From positions 1-64,000 of the forward strand of contig NZ_CP013255.1 of the NCBI RefSeq assembly GCF_001482365.1: DNA of 64,000 nucleotides, given 5' to 3'. This DNA comes from Kocuria flava (GTDB taxonomy: Bacteria; Actinomycetota; Actinomycetes; Actinomycetales; Micrococcaceae). How positions within the stretch are numbered: position 1 is the stretch's first letter; every line of letters starts with the position of its first letter. A model generated the notes under the pieces. The model had not been told where the DNA came from. It ran no database searches and worked only from the letters and a program-made list of their open reading frames with translations. Positions 1-9,033 of the stretch are shown here, in pieces. Position numbers and translations under genes: made by a program.

Positions 1-2
1 GC

Positions 3-146
3 CAAGAACCTCATGCCCCGCAACACCTAGCGGCTCATGATGTGGAGGTCGTGGAGTTCCGCACCGAGGCCGACGCCGAAGAGTTCCACCTCTCCGAGGA
101 AATCCGCACTTCTGAAGCTGCCGATTTCACTCCGGTGAGCGCCTAG
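3..146 (+). CDS. C-terminal end of an unidentified protein (partial)
   Basis: An open frame enters from the left edge and ends at a TAG at 144-146. The last 32 codons (from about 51) have strong G/C third positions and give an acidic tail ending in TPVSA, so they look coding. The codons before position 50 are less convincing. A second frame ends earlier, at 28-30, with residues MPRNT, and could be the true 3' end of an upstream gene. Too little is present to assign a family. It overlaps the convergent gene at 127-459 by 20 bases. Confidence 0.3.
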   Translation, partial: QEPHAPQHLAAHDVEVVEFRTEADAEEFHLSEEIRTSEAADFTPVSA

Positions 147-459
147 TTGTACCCGGGAGACCGGCTAGGAACGCTTGGACGGCCCGGGCCCGCGGATTCC
201 TCATGCTCTGGAGCTGATCGCAAACCCTTTGTACGTCCTCTGGGAGCAGCGGCCGGCCGGCTTTCTCGCCCTCGGCGATAGCGAGGACGACACCGGCCGT
301 GTACCTCTCACAGAGCAATTCCTCGTGCTCCGCGCAGCAGTGCCATGCCGGGGACGCCGCAATTTCCGGGAGCGTCTCCGCCCCGTAGTTCGCCACGGGC
401 AACAGGGTCACGGATTCGTTGCCGCAACCGGCCACTTCACACATCATTTCTTCGCTCAT
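127..459 (-). CDS. hypothetical protein, cysteine-rich N-terminus
   Basis: A 110-residue soluble protein of unrecognised family. The N-terminal half has cysteines and histidines (a CEVAGC pair near residues 7-12, then WHCCAEHEELLC around 39-50) that could bind zinc. The rest is a helical segment rich in Ala, Arg and Glu. There is no signal peptide or membrane segment. A GGAGG lies only two bases before the ATG at 457-459, so translation may begin at one of the two methionines at residues 5-6. Base composition matches the neighbours. It is called real because of its amino acid composition, not homology. Confidence 0.5.
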   Translation of the reverse strand: MSEEMMCEVAGCGNESVTLLPVANYGAETLPEIAASPAWHCCAEHEELLCERYTAGVVLAIAEGEKAGRPLLPEDVQRVCDQLQSMRNPRARAVQAFLAGLPGTTRRSPE

Positions 460-594
460 GCCTCCAGCGTGACTGTGCTGGGAGACCCGTGGGGGGATCA
501 GAGCCCGTGTCGCCGGCTTCCCCGGCCCTGACCGCCGGGAGGCCCCGCCCGAGCTCTAGGGTTGGTTCACGTCGCCCCAAGAGAGGAACCCCCG

Positions 595-822
595 ATGGAC
601 TCCGCCGCTGATTTCCTAGGGAAGGGCCCGATCCCGCACACGTTGCGCGTGATCCAGACACGGCCGAACACTGACGGCCACGGCGGCTGGGAGGTTGTCC
701 TGTCCCTGGACGGTTTCTACTGGCGCCGGGAGGACGCTGTCCGCGCGGCCGAGCAGTGGAACGCCTGGGCGCGGGAGGCCAGCCTGGACGTCGTGCGCGG
801 CGAGGACGCCCCGGATTGCTGA
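595..822 (+). CDS. small hypothetical protein
   Basis: A 75-residue protein starting at the ATG at 595, preceded by GAGAGG about nine bases upstream. A longer frame from 562 lacks such a site. The composition is normal for a soluble alpha/beta protein, with a WEVVLSLDG strand and a helix from about residue 46 (REDAVRAAEQWNAW). No family is recognised. A terminator-like hairpin follows at 843-869, and the next gene converges on it. Confidence 0.5.
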   Translation: MDSAADFLGKGPIPHTLRVIQTRPNTDGHGGWEVVLSLDGFYWRREDAVRAAEQWNAWAREASLDVVRGEDAPDC

Positions 823-842
823 CCCTGGCCCCGGTCTACTAA

Positions 843-869
843 CCCTTAAAATGCGAAACATTTTATGGG
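843..869. terminator. bidirectional hairpin terminator
   Basis: A 7-bp perfect stem (TAAAATG / CATTTTA) with a CGAAA loop, flanked after a T-T mismatch by CCC/GGG, lies between two convergent genes. The right arm contains the stop codon of the minus-strand gene at 863. It is unusually A/T-rich for this window. Confidence 0.5.
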
Positions 870-1579
870 GAATCTCCGGCTGTTAGATTCCGAATTCCTC
901 TGCTCTGGCCGTCAATGCGGTTGCCCGTTAAAGATGCCGATACGTGTTCGCCTCGCCGATCAACTGTTGGTCCAACAATCCAGTAATCGACAATCACCTC
1001 CACGCCGAAGGCCTTCCCTGCCATCAATGAGCCGTAGACGGCTGGCCCCATCGGCTCCAGCGCCGATGAAAGAGTTGCCCATGCGCCGGTCCGAATGTCC
1101 CCCTGAGTGGCACGGGTGAGAGCAGTTTCGATACCAGGGCGGTACTTGATCACGCCGCCGAGGTCCGGGGGTACACCCATTGGATGTGTGATCAGGACGA
1201 GTGCGAAGACCGGGGCCGAGTGTCCATCGAGGAGTTTGAAGGCCTTCGCCATATCGGCTTCGACCATGCGGGTGTACTTGCGGACGTTGGCGCGGTCTGG
1301 GGTAACTACGTCGAATGAGTACAGGGCTTTGGCTTCCACCAATGCAATCGGTGTAGCCCCTCGGTTGAGGAGTGCCAGGTCGATGCGTTTCCCTTTACGA
1401 TGCCATTCGCGAGCGATCACTAAGTCGGGCCTGCTCGTATACAGACTCCAGGCAAGGCGGTCGCGCAGCGGCAGTTCCACTTTCGACGTCAACGCCAAGT
1501 AGGCGAGTTCCCCAGGGGCGAACGATGATGCTGCGCCCTCCAAAGCTCGTGCTAGATCATCGGCGGTGATCTCAACCAT
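863..1579 (-). CDS. PD-(D/E)XK nuclease-fold-like protein, orphan
   Basis: A 238-residue soluble protein. Residues 65-90 show the spacing of a PD-(D/E)XK core: RIDLALLNRG (putative Asp67), then about ten residues on, a hydrophobic strand followed by VEAKAL (Glu and Lys). The N-terminal 45 residues are helical, and the C-terminal half has several predicted strands. This core is shared by restriction, repair and Card1-like effector nucleases, so the exact role is open. There is no methyltransferase or other defence partner beside it. The motif is seen directly. The nuclease function is inference. Confidence 0.55.
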   Translation of the reverse strand: MVEITADDLARALEGAASSFAPGELAYLALTSKVELPLRDRLAWSLYTSRPDLVIAREWHRKGKRIDLALLNRGATPIALVEAKALYSFDVVTPDRANVRKYTRMVEADMAKAFKLLDGHSAPVFALVLITHPMGVPPDLGGVIKYRPGIETALTRATQGDIRTGAWATLSSALEPMGPAVYGSLMAGKAFGVEVIVDYWIVGPTVDRRGEHVSASLTGNRIDGQSRGIRNLTAGDSP

Positions 1580-2195
1580 GACCCTATGGTTACATTTCCG
1601 GTCGCTCGTCCGTAAGCCGGTGCTTTCTGGTGTGGCGAATTAGGACCCATGTCACGGTGGTAGCAGTAAAAATGGTCTCTGCCATAGCGGCGACTTCCCC
1701 TGATGTCTCCGTACCTCTACATAAGTTTATTCCGATTGATTCCACAGTCCTCGGTAGTCCACGGCGAAGTACCTCCCTGATCAGTAACGCATGCACTCCA
1801 AAGTTGGGTAGGGATCGGAAGGGTAACTAGTGAAATGCCTTGTAAGGCAAGGGTTATAGGACACAGCAGGTTGTGAGACAGGTGCGTGCTGTGATCGGAG
1901 GTCAATTTGTTGTGAATGTACGGGCTGTCAGGGCCACCCGTCAGCCCGCGAGATGACCGTACTGGTGGCGTGTTTAGCGGAGGAGCGGCATCGCCACATG
2001 CTTGCGCGACTACCGGAGGATGGGCCGGCGCTGTTCCTGCTCGCTAGCCCGCTGTCCCGAGTCCGATTTCGCTTGTTGCTATCGGTGGCAGTGTGGATGT
2101 GCCCGATTCTTCGGGGTTTGCCGCGGGTGGACGCGCTTGCAGATCACGGCCATCGACTCGGTCGGCTTGTGCGTCTCAGCGGCGCATCACATGAG
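1580..2195. other. intergenic region without a supported gene
   Basis: No frame in these roughly 600 bases has convincing coding character or a ribosome site. A 14-base palindromic sequence (TGCCTTGTAAGGCA, about 1838-1851) is the only local structure noticed. Its role is unknown. Confidence 0.4.
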
Positions 2196-2238
2196 AGGGC
2201 GGCGGGGACCCGAAGATTTCTCGGGGCCCCGCCGCCCT
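2196..2238 (-). terminator. terminator of the Hsp20 gene
   Basis: A long G/C-rich hairpin. The left arm begins AGGGCGGCGGGG, the right arm ends CCCCGCCGCCCT, and the loop is about eleven bases. It lies 20 bases downstream of the minus-strand hsp20 stop codon. Confidence 0.65.
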
Positions 2239-2257
2239 GCTGGTCAGGGGGTTGAGT

Positions 2258-2686
2258 TCAGCCGCGGGTGACGGGGATTTTTTTGGTCCCGGGCAGCTCG
2301 TAGGACTGCTTCACCGGGGCCCGTACCTCCAGCACCCCGTCCTTGTAAGTGGCGGTGATGTCCTCTTCCTTGGTCCCGGCCGGCAACGGCAAGGTGCGCA
2401 TGAAGGACCCGTAGCGGAACTCCGAGCGGTAGGTGGCCTTGTCCTTGTGCTCGGACTTCTGGCGGCGTTCAGCCCGTAGGCGCAACGTGTCGTTGACCAC
2501 GGTGAGCTCCACGTCCTGCTCCGGGTCGATGTCGGGCAGCTCCGCCCGGATCACCATGGCCTCCCCGTCCTGGAACTCCTCGACCTTGGGCCAGGACACT
2601 GGCAGGTCGGGCTGCAGGTCGCCTTCCAGGAGCCGTCGGAACGGCTCCAGCACGTCGAAGGTGTCCCTGCGCATCAATCCAGCCAT
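2258..2686 (-). CDS. Hsp20/alpha-crystallin small heat-shock protein
   Basis: A 142-residue ATP-independent chaperone that holds unfolding proteins in the cytoplasm. After a short N-terminal arm (MRRDTFDVLEPFRRLLEG) comes a typical alpha-crystallin domain from about residue 40: RAELPDIDPEQDVELTV, a Tyr/Phe-rich beta strand, and the closing KDGVLEVRAPVK. The start at 2686 is chosen because GGAGG sits seven bases upstream, whereas an upstream in-frame methionine has no ribosome site. The gene is monocistronic with its own terminator. No clear HspR-type (HAIR) repeat was seen in the 300 bases upstream. Confidence 0.92.
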   Translation of the reverse strand: MAGLMRRDTFDVLEPFRRLLEGDLQPDLPVSWPKVEEFQDGEAMVIRAELPDIDPEQDVELTVVNDTLRLRAERRQKSEHKDKATYRSEFRYGSFMRTLPLPAGTKEEDITATYKDGVLEVRAPVKQSYELPGTKKIPVTRG

Positions 2687-2926
2687 CACTTGCCTCCTCT
2701 CCTGGGTACCGGCCCCGGCAACGTCGGGGCGGCCGTCAACCGGAGGCCGTGGACCCGTCGAGGGGGGCCGGAGGTGCTCTTGTTGGGACATCTCCAGGAT
2801 AAGCACCGCAGACGGGCAACAAAAGGTCTGTTCTCAGGGTGGGTGCAACATCATCCAGGCCGATCGTGGATCCGCGCTCATTGAAATAGAAGCGGTCGCC
2901 GGGGGAATAGCCGGCCCTGGGCTCGC

Positions 2927-2955
2927 TCTGTCCTCGACCCATGGTCGAGGACAGA
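2927..2955. terminator. 13-bp perfect hairpin
   Basis: A perfect 13-bp inverted repeat around a three-base CAT loop lies upstream of hsp20 and downstream of the minus-strand tRNA-Gln gene. Its best reading is the tRNA terminator, but an operator for hsp20 is possible. Apart from this hairpin, 2687-3008 holds nothing I can support. Confidence 0.45.
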
Positions 2956-3008
2956 ACAGCTGGCCGGGCCGGCCCGTAACCGCACCTTGTGCGGTAGCAG
3001 GGCCGTGC

Positions 3009-3081
3009 TGCCTGCCCAGGATTCGAACCTGGAACCCCCGGTACCAGAAACCGGTGCAACTACCAGTTGTGCTAGCAGGCA
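3009..3081 (-). tRNA. tRNA-Gln (anticodon CTG)
   Basis: A 73-base cloverleaf on the minus strand. The 7-bp acceptor is TGCCTGC/GCAGGCA. The T arm is CCAGG/CCTGG with loop TTCGAAT. The anticodon stem is CCGGT/ACCGG with loop TTCTGGT, giving anticodon CTG after U33. The D arm is slightly imperfect (one mismatch). CCA is not encoded. The gene stands alone between hsp20 and glgX. Confidence 0.9.
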
Positions 3082-3318
3082 CCGCCCACACGGTGGGCAC
3101 TGGTCTTAACGCAAGCCTGCGGTCCCCCCATTCCCGGGCTCCGGCGCCCACGCTGGGCCGAGGCAGATTCGAGGCCCCGAACGTCGTGGCGGGGTTGCCG
3201 TGCCCTCAGAAATGATCCCGGAGCGTGGCTTGGTTCGACCCCGTGCTGGTGCCTGGCCATGGGCCGGGGCGGCGAGTGAGCAGCCCGGTGCCGGTGCGGT
3301 TCTTCCGCGCAAGAATCT

Positions 3319-5511
3319 TCAGCTGTTGGAAGGGGCGGCCGCCATGTCAGTGCCGGCGGTGAGGATGGCCAGCGAGGCGGCCACGGAGTGGTCGGGTTCT
3401 GCCGGCGGGGCAGTGTAGGCGCGCAGAATGAGCATGGACTTACCGACCACCTCCAAGGGCGTGTCGGCGGCCACGAGCCGGGTGCCCGCGCTCTTGCCGG
3501 CGGTGTCCAGGACCACTTCCCACTGCGGGGCGTATTCGACAGGTGGGAGCGTGAAGGTCACGGGGCCGTCGTGGGAGTTGAAGCACAGCAGGAAGTTCAC
3601 GTCCGTGATGGTGCGTCCGCGCCAGTCCTTGCCGATGGCCGCCCCGTTGTAGAAGACGCCCAGGGCGCGGGCCAGCGGCTGCCCCCAGTCGGCGGGCACC
3701 ATGGGTGATGCATCAGGGTTCAGCCACACGATGTCGGGCAAGGGCTGGCCCTTCTCGCGTTCCACGGGTCGGCCGCTGAAGAACCGGTTGCGCCGGAAGG
3801 TGGGGTGCTGGTGGCGCAGCCGGGACAGCGCGGCGACGAATTCGGTCAGCGGCTTGTCGGCCTGCTCCCAGTGCACCCAGGTCAGCTGGTTGTCTTGGCA
3901 GTAGGCGTTGTTGTTGCCGCCCTGGGTGCGGCCCAGCTCGTCCCCGTGGACCAGCATCGGCACCCCTTGGGAGAGCAGGAGGGTGGCCAGGAAGTTGCGC
4001 TGCTGGCGGGCGCGCAGGGCCAGGACCTGGGGGTCGTCGGTGGGGCCCTCCACCCCGCAGTTCCAGGAGCGGTTGTGGGATTCCCCGTCGTTGTTGTCCT
4101 CGCCGTTGGCCTGGTTGTGCTTGTCGTTGTAGGAGACCAGATCGCGCAGCGTGAAGCCGTCGTGGGCGGTGACGAAGTTGATGGAGGCGAAGGGGCGGCG
4201 CCCGGAGGACTCGTAGAGATCGGCCGAGCCGGCCAATCGGGAGGCGAACTGTCCCAGGGTGGCCGGTGCTCCGCGCCAGAAGTCGCGCACCGCGTCGCGG
4301 TACTTGCCGTTCCATTCGGTCCACTGCGGCGGGAAGTTGCCCACCTGGTAGCCGCCCGGACCCACGTCCCAGGGCTCGGCGATGAGCTTGACCTGGGAGA
4401 CCACCGGGTCCTGCTGGACCAGGTCGAAGAAACTGGCCAGGCGGTCCACGTCGTAGAACTCCCGGGCCAGGGCGGAGGCGAGGTCGAAGCGGAAGCCGTC
4501 CACGTGCATCTCGGTCACCCAGTAGCGCAGAGAGTCCATGATCAGCTGCAGGGCGTGGGGGTGGCGGACGTTCACGGTGTTGCCGGTGCCGGTGTAGTCC
4601 ATGTAGTACTGCGGATCGCCCTCCACCAGCCGGTAATAGGCGGCGTTGTCGATGCCCTTGAAGGCCAGGGTGGGGCCCAGGTGGTTGCCCTCGGCCGTGT
4701 GGTTGTAGACCACATCGAGGATCACCTCGATCCCGGCCTGGTGCAGGGACCGGACCATGGCCTTGAACTCCTGCACCTGCTGTCCCGGCTCAGCGGTGGA
4801 GCTGTAGCCGTTGTGCGGGGCGAAGAACCCGATGGTGTTGTAACCCCAGTAGTTGGACAGGCCCCTCTCCAGCAGCAATCCGTCGTGGACGAACTGGTGC
4901 ACCGGCATCAGCTCGATCGCCGTGACCCCCAGTTTCTTGAGGTGGGCGATGACCGCCGGATGGGCCACCCCGGCAAAGGTTCCTCGTTCCTCAGCCGGGA
5001 CCTCGGGGTGGCGCATGGTCAGGCCCTTCACGTGCGCCTCGTAGATCACCGAGTCGTGGTACGGGATCCGCGGGGGCCGGTCGCCCTGCCAGTCGAAGAA
5101 CGGGCTGATCACCACCGACCGCATCGTGGAGGGCGCCGAGTCCTCGGCGTTGAACGAGCCCGGATCACCCGGGTGGTGGGAGAACACCGCCGGCCCCCAG
5201 CTGACCTCCCCGGCGATAGCCTTGGCATAGGGGTCCAGCAACAGCTTGGCCGGGTTGCACCGCGCCCCCCGGGACGGGTCATAGGGACCCTGCACCCGGT
5301 ACCCGTACTTCTGGCCCGGGATCACGTGCGGCAGGTAGCAGTGCCACACGAAGGCGTCCACGGCCTCCAACTCGATCCGGTGCTCGGTGCCGTCCTCGTC
5401 GAACAAGCACAGCTGCACGGCGGTGGCCGCCTCGCTGAACAGGGCGAAGTTCGTGCCATTGCCGTCATAGGTCGCCCCCAACGGATAGGGACTGCCCGTC
5501 CAAACCTCCAT
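3319..5511 (-). CDS. glgX: glycogen debranching enzyme GlgX (isoamylase type)
   Basis: A 730-residue cytoplasmic enzyme that hydrolyses alpha-1,6 branches of phosphorylase-limited glycogen. Order of domains: N-terminal carbohydrate-binding module (PYPLGATYDGNGTNFALFSE), the GH13 (beta/alpha)8 barrel, and a C-terminal beta domain. GH13 catalytic residues are visible: nucleophile Asp343 in DGFRFD, acid/base Glu379 in AEPWD, and Asp451 in TAHDGF. GH13 region I is VILDVVYNH. The start at 5511 is chosen because the family begins a few residues before this module and AAGGG precedes it. Sequence farther upstream (5512-5727) is not family-like. It appears monocistronic. Confidence 0.93.
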   Translation of the reverse strand: MEVWTGSPYPLGATYDGNGTNFALFSEAATAVQLCLFDEDGTEHRIELEAVDAFVWHCYLPHVIPGQKYGYRVQGPYDPSRGARCNPAKLLLDPYAKAIAGEVSWGPAVFSHHPGDPGSFNAEDSAPSTMRSVVISPFFDWQGDRPPRIPYHDSVIYEAHVKGLTMRHPEVPAEERGTFAGVAHPAVIAHLKKLGVTAIELMPVHQFVHDGLLLERGLSNYWGYNTIGFFAPHNGYSSTAEPGQQVQEFKAMVRSLHQAGIEVILDVVYNHTAEGNHLGPTLAFKGIDNAAYYRLVEGDPQYYMDYTGTGNTVNVRHPHALQLIMDSLRYWVTEMHVDGFRFDLASALAREFYDVDRLASFFDLVQQDPVVSQVKLIAEPWDVGPGGYQVGNFPPQWTEWNGKYRDAVRDFWRGAPATLGQFASRLAGSADLYESSGRRPFASINFVTAHDGFTLRDLVSYNDKHNQANGEDNNDGESHNRSWNCGVEGPTDDPQVLALRARQQRNFLATLLLSQGVPMLVHGDELGRTQGGNNNAYCQDNQLTWVHWEQADKPLTEFVAALSRLRHQHPTFRRNRFFSGRPVEREKGQPLPDIVWLNPDASPMVPADWGQPLARALGVFYNGAAIGKDWRGRTITDVNFLLCFNSHDGPVTFTLPPVEYAPQWEVVLDTAGKSAGTRLVAADTPLEVVGKSMLILRAYTAPPAEPDHSVAASLAILTAGTDMAAAPSNS

Positions 5512-6291
5512 CAATGCCCTTCCCTGCTCACTATCCCTGCCCACCACCACGGCCCGGATCCGCACCCCTTGGCGCCGCCGAACCCGGCCACATCGCACCA
5601 CGGAAGCACAAGCCTGTCCTCCCTCGCTGACCTCACCATATTCTGGCCTCCGCTGTGGGAAGGCGAAGACCGCGGCGACGCACCGTTTCCGGGGTCTTGT
5701 GGCGGGGACGGCCTTTGGCCTCATCATGGCGTGACGGCCCTTATGGTCACCGGTCTGGCGGTAATTGGCGTCGCAGTGCTGCTGCCGATGGACCCTCTAA
5801 GCCACCGCTGGGTAGTCACGGCGATCAGCTGGGCCTCGCAAGCAGCGGTGCAAAGGTCCGACGAACCCAAGAGTTGCCTTGTCAGTACGTGTTCACCGTT
5901 CCTACTGTGGGGCTGCGGTCATGCATCGGTCACTGCCAGAGTGCGCACGAGGAGGGGCACTATGGAAGTACCACGGTGGGGCACCGGGGGCACGAGTCGG
6001 CGTCGTGAGCGGGTGTCACGGAGGGATCTGCGTCATGTCCGGGGGCGCATCTCCGGGTGGGAGGCGCAGCGGCCGGTCGTGGTGTTTTCGGGGCCACGGA
6101 GAGGGTGCGTTCTCATGGGCCAGAAATGGCATCTCCTCGCTCGTGCTGGTAGAGCCCTCTCGGGGACGACACCGATCAGCGCGAGCGTGCCGGCCTGCAC
6201 CGTTTCAGAGGGCGGTGACCGCCGGCGCCAGGCTGCGTTCGTCTGGATACTATCTGTGCTGTTGCGTTCTCCTTTCCCCGGCACGGGCGCG
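5512..6291. other. intergenic/promoter region between glgX and the Gls24-like gene
   Basis: About 780 bases with several open but non-coding-looking frames containing rare codons (ATA, CTA, AGA). A TACTAT near 6248-6253 could serve as a -10 box for the rightward gene. No small gene is supported here. Confidence 0.35.
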
Positions 6292-6780
6292 GTGGAGCAG
6301 CGGCAGATCAACAGTCCTGTCTCTTCGGCACGACCGGCGGGCACCTGTCGTACGGTGGCTCGTGCCGTGGCCAGCGCGTTGGCAGACACCCCTGGGGTGG
6401 TGGGGTTGCAACATACTGCGGCTACTGCGTTGCTGACCCTGATCGGTGCGGTGATGGATGCGCCCAGCCGGGTTGGACGACCTTCCCGTGCCCGGGTCGC
6501 GGCGTGCTGCGGGGTGCGTGTGCGCGCCGTGGGCGACCGCGCGGACGTGGCCCTGGAGTTGCGCATCGACCCGTCCGTGGTGGCGTCCCTGGATCGTTTG
6601 CAGGCCGCATCAGCCATCGCCTCCGAGGTGGAGGACCGTGTTGCTTCGGTATTGAGGAGGGCGGGATGGCAGTGCGGGGACGTTGAGATCACTATTCACG
6701 CCCTCCGGGAGGCCGCCACCGGGCACAGGCGTGCACCTGCTTCGTCCGGGCCGGCAGTGAGCATAGCGAGCGGGCAGTGA
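6292..6780 (+). CDS. Asp23/Gls24-like envelope-stress protein (tentative)
   Basis: About 162 residues. Two segments resemble Asp23/Gls24 proteins: an N-terminal helix then a TPGVVGL strand (about residues 27-45), and a C-terminal alternating-hydrophobic strand, helix, strand pattern. The last is RADVALELRIDP, a long helix ending VASVLRRAG, then DVEITIHAL. The start is uncertain: GTG at 6292 and GTG at 6355 are possible. An ATG at 6115 has a GGAGAGGG site but opens into poorly coding sequence. A -10-like TACTAT at 6248 favours the later starts. Such proteins associate with the cell envelope under stress in Firmicutes, and the role in actinobacteria is less clear. Confidence 0.45.
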   Translation: MEQRQINSPVSSARPAGTCRTVARAVASALADTPGVVGLQHTAATALLTLIGAVMDAPSRVGRPSRARVAACCGVRVRAVGDRADVALELRIDPSVVASLDRLQAASAIASEVEDRVASVLRRAGWQCGDVEITIHALREAATGHRRAPASSGPAVSIASGQ

Positions 6781-6999
6781 CTGGCCTCCACCGGAGGCAG
6801 ATGGCTGGTACTGGACTCACGGTCTCCGACGGATCCAGTAGTATCTGGCCAGGTGGGACCGCATGTTGGCGGCCAGGAAGAGGCAGGGAGTCGGGGTGCC
6901 GACGGCGGCGATCCGGCGCGGCGCCAGGAGCTGGTAGCAGCTGAGCTCCGCCGCTGTGGGACCTCCAGGAGCTTGCGATCCCGCCGATCCTTACCGTTC

Positions 7000-9033
7000 T
7001 CAGCCATCGCGCCCGTGAGTGGCGACCATGCTGCTGCCGGAGTCCACCGAGGCCGGGGAGCCGGGGGCGGCGCCGAGGAGCTGCGGGGCGGCGGGCCGGC
7101 GTTCGATCCCGGCGACGGCGTAGACCTCGGTCTCCTCCAGGCTCTCGCGCTCCATGAGCGCGGCGACGATCGCCTCGAGCCGGTCGCGGTTGTCTGCCAG
7201 CAGGCGACGGGCCTCGGCGTAGCAGTCGGCGATGAGGGCGCGCACCTCCTCGTCGACCGCCTCCAGCAGCGCCTCCGATGCCCCGGTCTGGCGCGGGTCG
7301 CCCTCGAGCGGGTAGACCTGCACCGGGCCGACCCGGGGCGACATCCCCCACCGGCCGACCATCTGTCGGGCGAGGCCGGTGGCGGTCTGCAGGTCGGACT
7401 CCGCCCCGGTGGTGATGACGCCGAAGACGTGCTCCTCGGCCGCCATGCCGCCGAGTGCTCCGATGATCCGGCCCTTGAGGTAGTCCCTGTCGTAGCCGTA
7501 CCGGTCCGTGTCCGGGGTGGAGAGGGTCACCCCGAGGGCGCGGCCGCGCGGGACGATGGAGATCTTGCGCACCGGATCCGCCCCGGGCTGAAGCATGCCC
7601 AGCAGGGCGTGACCGGCCTCGTGGTAGGCGGTGCGCAGCCGCTCCTCCCGGGGCAGGACCACGGACCGCTCGGCACCGAGCTGCACCTTCTCCAGGGCGT
7701 CGGTGAAGTCCCGGATCGTCAGCTGTTCGTGGCCGCGCCGGGCCGCCAGCAGCGCCGCCTCGTTGACGAGGTTGGCCAGGTCGGCGCCGGTCATGCCGGG
7801 CGTAGTGCGGGCCACGTGCGCGAGGTCGACGTCGGGGGCCAGGGGGACCTTGCGGGTGTGGACGGCCAGGATCTCCTGGCGCCCGTGCTGGTCGGGGACC
7901 CCGACGGTGATCTTGCGGTCGAAGCGCCCGGCCCGGGTCAGAGCCGGGTCCAGGATGTCGGCGCGATTGGTGGCGGCGAGCACGACGACGCCCTCGGTGC
8001 CGGTGAAGCCGTCCATCTCGGTGAGGATCTGGTTGAGGGTCTGCTCGCGTTCGTCGTGGCCGCCCACCGAACCGGTCGCGGAGCGGGTGCGGCCGATGGT
8101 GTCGATCTCGTCGATGAAGACGATGGCCGGCGCGGCCTTGCGGGCCTCGGCGAACAGCTCGCGCACGCGGGAGGCGCCCACGCCCACGATCATCTCGATG
8201 AACTCCGAGGCGCTGGCCGAGAAGAACGGCACCCCTGCTTCCCCGGCCGTGGCCCGGGCGATGAGGGTCTTGCCGGTGCCGGGCGGGCCCTCCAGCAGCA
8301 CGCCCTTGGGCATCCGGGCGCCGAGGCGGCGGTACTTGTCGGGGTTCTTCAGGAAGTCGACGATCTCGACGACCTGATCCTCGACCTCGTCGATGCCGGC
8401 GACGTCGTCGAAGGTGACCCGGACCTCGGACGGGTCCACCCGGCGGGGCTTCTTGCTGCCGAGCATCCCGCCCATGGCGCCGGTCTGGCGGCGCAGTGCC
8501 CACAGCCAGAACCCGACCAGCACCGCGACCGGCAGCAGGGAGATGAGCAGGTTCGCGAAGAAGCCGCGCTCGGTGGTCACCGGCGTCGCGCTGACCTGGG
8601 TGCCGCCGCTCTGCAGGGCGGTGAGCAGGTCGTCCTCGGCGAAGACCGGCCGCTCGGTGGTGAACTCGGTGTACGCGCCCTCGCCCTCGGGGCGATCGGC
8701 CGCCTCCTTCAGTACCCCCTCAATGGTGTTGCCGCGGGCGAAGACCTCCTTGACGTTGCCGTCCTGCACCTGAGCAGTGAACTCGGTGTACGGCACGGAC
8801 GCCACCCGGGCGCTGCCCACGTCCTGGACGGTGGTCAGCGCGAAGACGAACAGCCACCACGCCAGCAACCACCCCCAGGTCCGCCACCAGCTCCGCTTCT
8901 GCGGCGCGCCCCCGTCCTTCGGCAGGCCCTCGGTGCGCCAGGGACGCGGCGGCGAGGCCTCCCTGTGCCAGCGGGCCCAGCGCGCCCGGCGCCCGGACCC
9001 CTTGTTGTCTGTGCTCTCCGTCCGTTCGGCCAT
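7000..9033 (-). CDS. ftsH: ATP-dependent zinc metalloprotease FtsH
   Basis: A 677-residue membrane-anchored AAA+ protease that extracts and degrades membrane and misfolded proteins. In order: basic N-terminal tail, first membrane helix (WLLAWWLFVFAL), extracytoplasmic domain, second helix (NLLISLLPVAVLVGFWLW), AAA domain with Walker A GPPGTGKT (Lys255), Walker B FIDEID and second region of homology ending AGRFDRKI, and peptidase domain with zinc motif HEAGH (His471, Glu472, His475). The start at 9033 has GGAGGAG six bases upstream. Upstream in-frame residues are not conserved-looking. The N-terminus is longer and more Arg/Trp-rich than in the usual house copy, so this may be an accessory paralogue. 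Confidence 0.94.
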   Translation of the reverse strand: MAERTESTDNKGSGRRARWARWHREASPPRPWRTEGLPKDGGAPQKRSWWRTWGWLLAWWLFVFALTTVQDVGSARVASVPYTEFTAQVQDGNVKEVFARGNTIEGVLKEAADRPEGEGAYTEFTTERPVFAEDDLLTALQSGGTQVSATPVTTERGFFANLLISLLPVAVLVGFWLWALRRQTGAMGGMLGSKKPRRVDPSEVRVTFDDVAGIDEVEDQVVEIVDFLKNPDKYRRLGARMPKGVLLEGPPGTGKTLIARATAGEAGVPFFSASASEFIEMIVGVGASRVRELFAEARKAAPAIVFIDEIDTIGRTRSATGSVGGHDEREQTLNQILTEMDGFTGTEGVVVLAATNRADILDPALTRAGRFDRKITVGVPDQHGRQEILAVHTRKVPLAPDVDLAHVARTTPGMTGADLANLVNEAALLAARRGHEQLTIRDFTDALEKVQLGAERSVVLPREERLRTAYHEAGHALLGMLQPGADPVRKISIVPRGRALGVTLSTPDTDRYGYDRDYLKGRIIGALGGMAAEEHVFGVITTGAESDLQTATGLARQMVGRWGMSPRVGPVQVYPLEGDPRQTGASEALLEAVDEEVRALIADCYAEARRLLADNRDRLEAIVAALMERESLEETEVYAVAGIERRPAAPQLLGAAPGSPASVDSGSSMVATHGRDG

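Noticed and set aside
3009..3081. tRNA-Gln as the attachment site of an integrated element
   Set aside because: No integrase lies nearby, and I found no second copy of the tRNA 3' end in the window.
6033..6692. A 219-codon minus-strand frame upstream of the Gls24-like gene
   Set aside because: It is Ser/Thr/Arg/Ala-rich with no family pattern and lies antisense to a better candidate.
3805..6780. A 991-codon open frame on the plus strand across glgX
   Set aside because: Up to about 5511 it is the antisense of glgX with a Val/Gly/His/Gln-rich composition typical of shadow frames. Only the last 160 codons are kept, as the Gls24-like gene.
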